Shown here piece by piece: positions 57,001 to 64,000 of a DNA stretch of 64,000 nt (its first letter is position 1; the number at the start of each line of letters is the position of its first letter). The stretch covers positions 248,001 through 312,000 of the forward strand of contig NOWV01000069.1 of NCBI GenBank assembly GCA_003344405.1, in the 5' to 3' direction. A program made the position numbers and the translations under genes. The notes under the pieces are model-generated. The model did no database searches. It saw only the letters and a list, made by a program, of their open reading frames with translations, and was not told where the DNA came from. This DNA comes from Trichoplax sp. H2 (Eukaryota; Placozoa; Uniplacotomia; Trichoplacea).

Positions 57001-59081
57001 CTGTAATGGGTGATCTGATTTATTTAATTTTATTCGATAGTTATAAATTGATCATCGGTAAATAATTTTAGTTTGTTTATAGTAATTTCGTAATTGAGAG
57101 GCTGACACCGACGAGGACGAGGTCGTGACACTTTTACACGGTATATGGCATTTTTGTACACAAGTTATCAGAACTAGCAATATTTCGACAGCAAAATTAT
57201 GCTACTTCTTCTTAGTTAACCGGTTAATAATTAGTTACGCTGCTCTCGTACAATTTTCCCTAATCCATAATGGAGATACGATTCCCTTAATGATTATTAC
57301 TGTAATTATACTGTAGAGTCTAGATATTGTCGCTAGGATTCATGGAAGATTGTATATATCTTATCACTTGCTGTAAGTACAGTACTGTAATTTTTAATGA
57401 AAGATGCAAGCAATTTTATAAGTCTTGACCACTGCAGAGTTGTATCGAATTTACTGCTAGCCCTCTTCGATTGAAAATATGCATACCGCATTAGTATACG
57501 TCTGTGCGTGTTATCACAAAATGAGATAAGCACACAAAATTCTTATCATGTTAACTTTGTAGCTTAGTTTCAGGTTTCAGTTCCTTATTCTCGCGTATTA
57601 CTAAATGCCATAACGGAAATGAATTTTCGAGGCACAAATTCTGAAATCGGTTAAATTTAAACTTATCCCTAGTTTTTCATTTCAAGCGCTAGGTTATTGG
57701 TTACTTTTTATTTTATGTATTACAAGAGTTTTTGACATCGTCCTAATAATCTACGTATGATTCATCTTCCCTAACTACGAACTAAAACTCTATCAAGCAT
57801 CCTATCAGAATTAAACTGATTAATCTATTGCCTTGCAACAATTTCTTGTAAACTGAAAACTTCATTCCGTAGGCACAAACTTGTAAGTGCAGCGCTAATT
57901 AAAATTAAATACGTACATTACTGCCTTAACATGCTTGCAGATCAAACGTTTGCAATGCAAATCCTTACGATCTAACACGATAAATAACTGATACATCCTG
58001 GCTAATCTTGGATAAGTAAGGTGAAGAAAAGTCTTAACTCATATTTTTTAATAAATCTCATCTTATAGACAACTACGCGTATACTTAAAGCAGTCAAAAC
58101 GATCCTCCTCATATAACCAGTGATAAAGAATTTACTGTCGAACAGTATAACAAGGTAATTTAGATCATCAGCAATCGTAGAGCTTGCCAATAGTAAGTTA
58201 GGTACTGAATATTCAGTAACCAGACGCTTATCAATACCAATCCAATAGCTTGAACGTCTCAACCGAGCAACGATCAATTGCTGCTCAAGAACCGTTGAAG
58301 GACAAATGCTATCATCCCTCATCAACGGCTATTTAAAAGTGTGGATACACAATTTATCGAATACTACGCTCTTGACACTGTACTGTAAAACTAAGCACAC
58401 TGGAATAATAAACCTTTAAAATATGCTCAGACTACTATAGTATCAAATAAAGATTAAAATCATGTTGCTATGCAATGCATGTTAGCTTCTATTACATTAT
58501 AATATACAATAAGTGCAACACATATTAGTGAATAATTGAAATCTTACTGCAATTTGCATATAGGTATAACTAACATTTGCATGTAGAATCTTCGTGCTAT
58601 AGCATTCATTAATGTAATAAAACAAAATATGTATAACATAAGACCGTACTTACTATGACGTGCAAAGAAGTTTTTCACTCAATCTTACCACTACAGCAAT
58701 AAATTTTTTCGTGTTGTACCCTTAGTATATTGCTATAGCATGATCTTGAAGACGGCGAAAAAAAGCAAGGAAAAATTAAAGCATCGAAAACTTACCATTA
58801 CTACCAAATATGTCAAAGTTGTTGTTCAGTAGCAGCAGCAATTCACAGTAAGCATTTAAGAAAACATGTTAAAGTAATGTCAACTACAGTTATTGATCAA
58901 TTTTACCTATATGGATACAGCTTCGTTCAGTAAGTAACGCATAATACATATGTATAGTATTTATAACAAAATGTGATTAACAGCTAAATAGGAAATAAAG
59001 AAATACATCATTAGCAATTAATATAACATTTGAGAGGAATTCACATCTTCATATCGACATTTTGCAGCGGATTGATGATTA
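54011..59081. other. Long stretch without a recognised gene
   Basis: Mostly AT-rich DNA with dense stops. Points of note: an 800-bp part from 56390 with higher GC (TTCGTGACGCGGTTCTCAGT, and Ser/Lys-rich minus-strand frames at 56770-57010, including a short ATG-started frame MADGQSTTAEE that stops at once). There is also a minus-strand frame of 106 codons with an ATG at 58322 (58002-58322) without recognised domains. Any of these could be an exon of an unrecognised gene or a 5' exon region. I could not build a supported gene model. The right end is the 3' flank of OGT. Confidence 0.4.
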
Positions 59082-62733
<3,652 letters not shown>

Positions 62734-64000
62734 CTAACGTAAAATACATAATAAAAAGAGAGAGAGAGAGGACAGAGAGAGCGAGAGAGAGATATATAAA
62801 AGAAGGAGATAATAGAAGGATAGAGATAGAGAGAGAAAGAGAAAAGAGAAAAGAGAAAAGGAGATATATAATGAGGTAAGGAGAGAGCATGAACACGTTA
62901 CAACAATCGCATTTTGAAAGACAAACAATTTGTAATAAAATATGTAAACTATTTAATACATGACATTTAACAGATAGAACTATATCTTGTTACAAACTAG
63001 ACGTAAGAAATGCTCATGAATCAATTAATAAATTTAGCCTAGAAATATACGTACAACTCACCGGTTTAGCTTAATATCTACTATAAGCAAAAATACTGAT
63101 TAAAATTTAAAAGTCAGTAATAGATCAATATCGTCTGGAGAGTGGGAAATCAAATCAAGTAGCCCTTAGGTTATCAAGTTTATCCATTATTTCGCCTCTT
63201 TACTAAGCCGTTTCTTAAATTTATAATGCTACCTAACTCTTCATCTTTGACTAGTATATTGAATTTGTAATTCGCTATACGCTACACGTTCTCATTTCAG
63301 TAATAACAAACCCGATGCCCTTCAAGATGCGTGGTATTTGCAGGTACAGCGATTTGCAATATCCAAAGGTTGCAAATGTTACGTAACTACTACGTCCAGA
63401 AATGAATAACATCGAACACTGACAGATATGGGCACTGTCGCAGCCAATAACGTGTACAAGGTATTGCAAACTAGATATTGACCAGAGTATAGTAAGCAAG
63501 TAATTCGAAACATTTCGTCGCCTACAGTAGTGCATTTCAATCAAATTTCAAGTTTCTCTGCTTGAATATACTATTAGCAGCATTCTCTTCTTTTAATCTG
63601 GAAGGCATAAGCTACTTCCATGCTTTACTGTTCTACAATTTTTTCGAAAGTATATTCAACATTAATGACTTCAAACTGTGGCGTGTATTGACGTTGGAAA
63701 ATCCTTAACGAAACCAAACTGTTCCTTCATAGCTTCAAGATTTCCTTTCTTCGATAACCCCACTATAATGCTAGGCTCGATCAAACCATAACATTTTAGC
63801 TCAGTGAGCATGGCCGCACATCTGTTACCTTCGAGGTCTCCAAGTCAGGAACTAGAACTACTTGATTCTTTGCTATACATTAAAGCAGAACTTGCCTAGC
63901 TATGTGCAAATGACAGCTTCAAGGAGTCGTTCAATGATGAGAGATGTGGGTATACGTATGACGAATGATGCCGTATTAAAAACCACGCCAGTGTCAATAT
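62734..64000. other. Presumed OGT intron or upstream region, no exon found
   Basis: The N-terminal TPR exons of OGT are expected on this side. I looked for the conserved linker to the next TPR (LGNLLKALG-like) and saw none up to 64000, so at least one long intron or an assembly break is implied. A 57-codon minus frame at 63671-63844, bounded upstream by a stop and without an ATG at its start, has protein-like composition (ELKCYGLIEPSIIVGLSKKG) but no recognised family. It could be an exon of an unrelated nested gene or chance. Confidence 0.4.
62756..62888. repeat. GA-rich microsatellite in an OGT intron
   Basis: Imperfect GA/GAAA tract (AGAGAGAGAGAGGACAGAGA and following) immediately upstream, in gene orientation, of the acceptor of the first OGT exon seen here. 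On the minus strand it is a CT-rich tract starting about 23 bp before the exon, so it could act as a long polypyrimidine tract. The Leu/Ser-rich minus frames over it are by-products. Confidence 0.85.

Overview
This window is animal nuclear DNA: AT-rich, with intron-dense genes that have short GT-AG introns, and with orthologues of metazoan proteins (MSL3, KIF3A, PGRMC, AKAP17A, OGT, MCTS1). The compact gene spacing, the intron sites and the moderate divergence from vertebrate sequences suggest an early-branching animal. A placozoan (Trichoplax or Hoilungia type) is my best guess, but that is inference. I rebuilt exon chains by hand from splice signals, reading-frame phase and family conservation. 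Eight recognised genes are complete and one (OGT) runs off the right edge.

Layout. 1-6.9 kb: a small unrecognised gene and a two-exon gene of an unrecognised family (plus strand). 6.9-10.8 kb: MSL3-like chromo-barrel/MRG gene (plus). 11.4-13.4 kb: CNOT7/8 deadenylase (minus). 13.4-17.7 kb: repeat-rich DNA. 17.7-20.8 kb: another small ORF, then a second two-exon gene paralogous to the first. 22.4-26.4 kb: ABHD18-like hydrolase (minus). 28.1-33.8 kb: kinesin-2 motor KIF3A (minus). 33.8-37.0 kb: a duplicated block rich in GTAC palindromes, with an assembly gap and a duplicated first exon. 36.7-40.7 kb: DHHC palmitoyltransferase of the ZDHHC2/15/20 type (plus). 41.6-43.3 kb: MCTS1 (minus). 43.4-46.8 kb: a 39-bp minisatellite in both orientations, with two assembly gaps. 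47.1-48.4 kb: AKAP17A-like gene without introns (plus). 50.9-53.1 kb: PGRMC-type haem protein (minus). 53.2-54.0 kb: GTAC repeats. 54-59 kb: nothing recognised. 59.1-62.7 kb: the last 13 coding exons of O-GlcNAc transferase (minus), whose N-terminal TPR exons lie outside the window.

The recognised genes are housekeeping or signalling functions and do not form a pathway. The most distinctive features are the pair of two-exon paralogues of unknown function, and a family of self-complementary GTACAGTACTGTAC-type repeats that lies next to the 5' ends of at least six genes here. These repeats fill both head-to-head intergenic regions (KIF3A/ZDHHC and MCTS1/AKAP17A).
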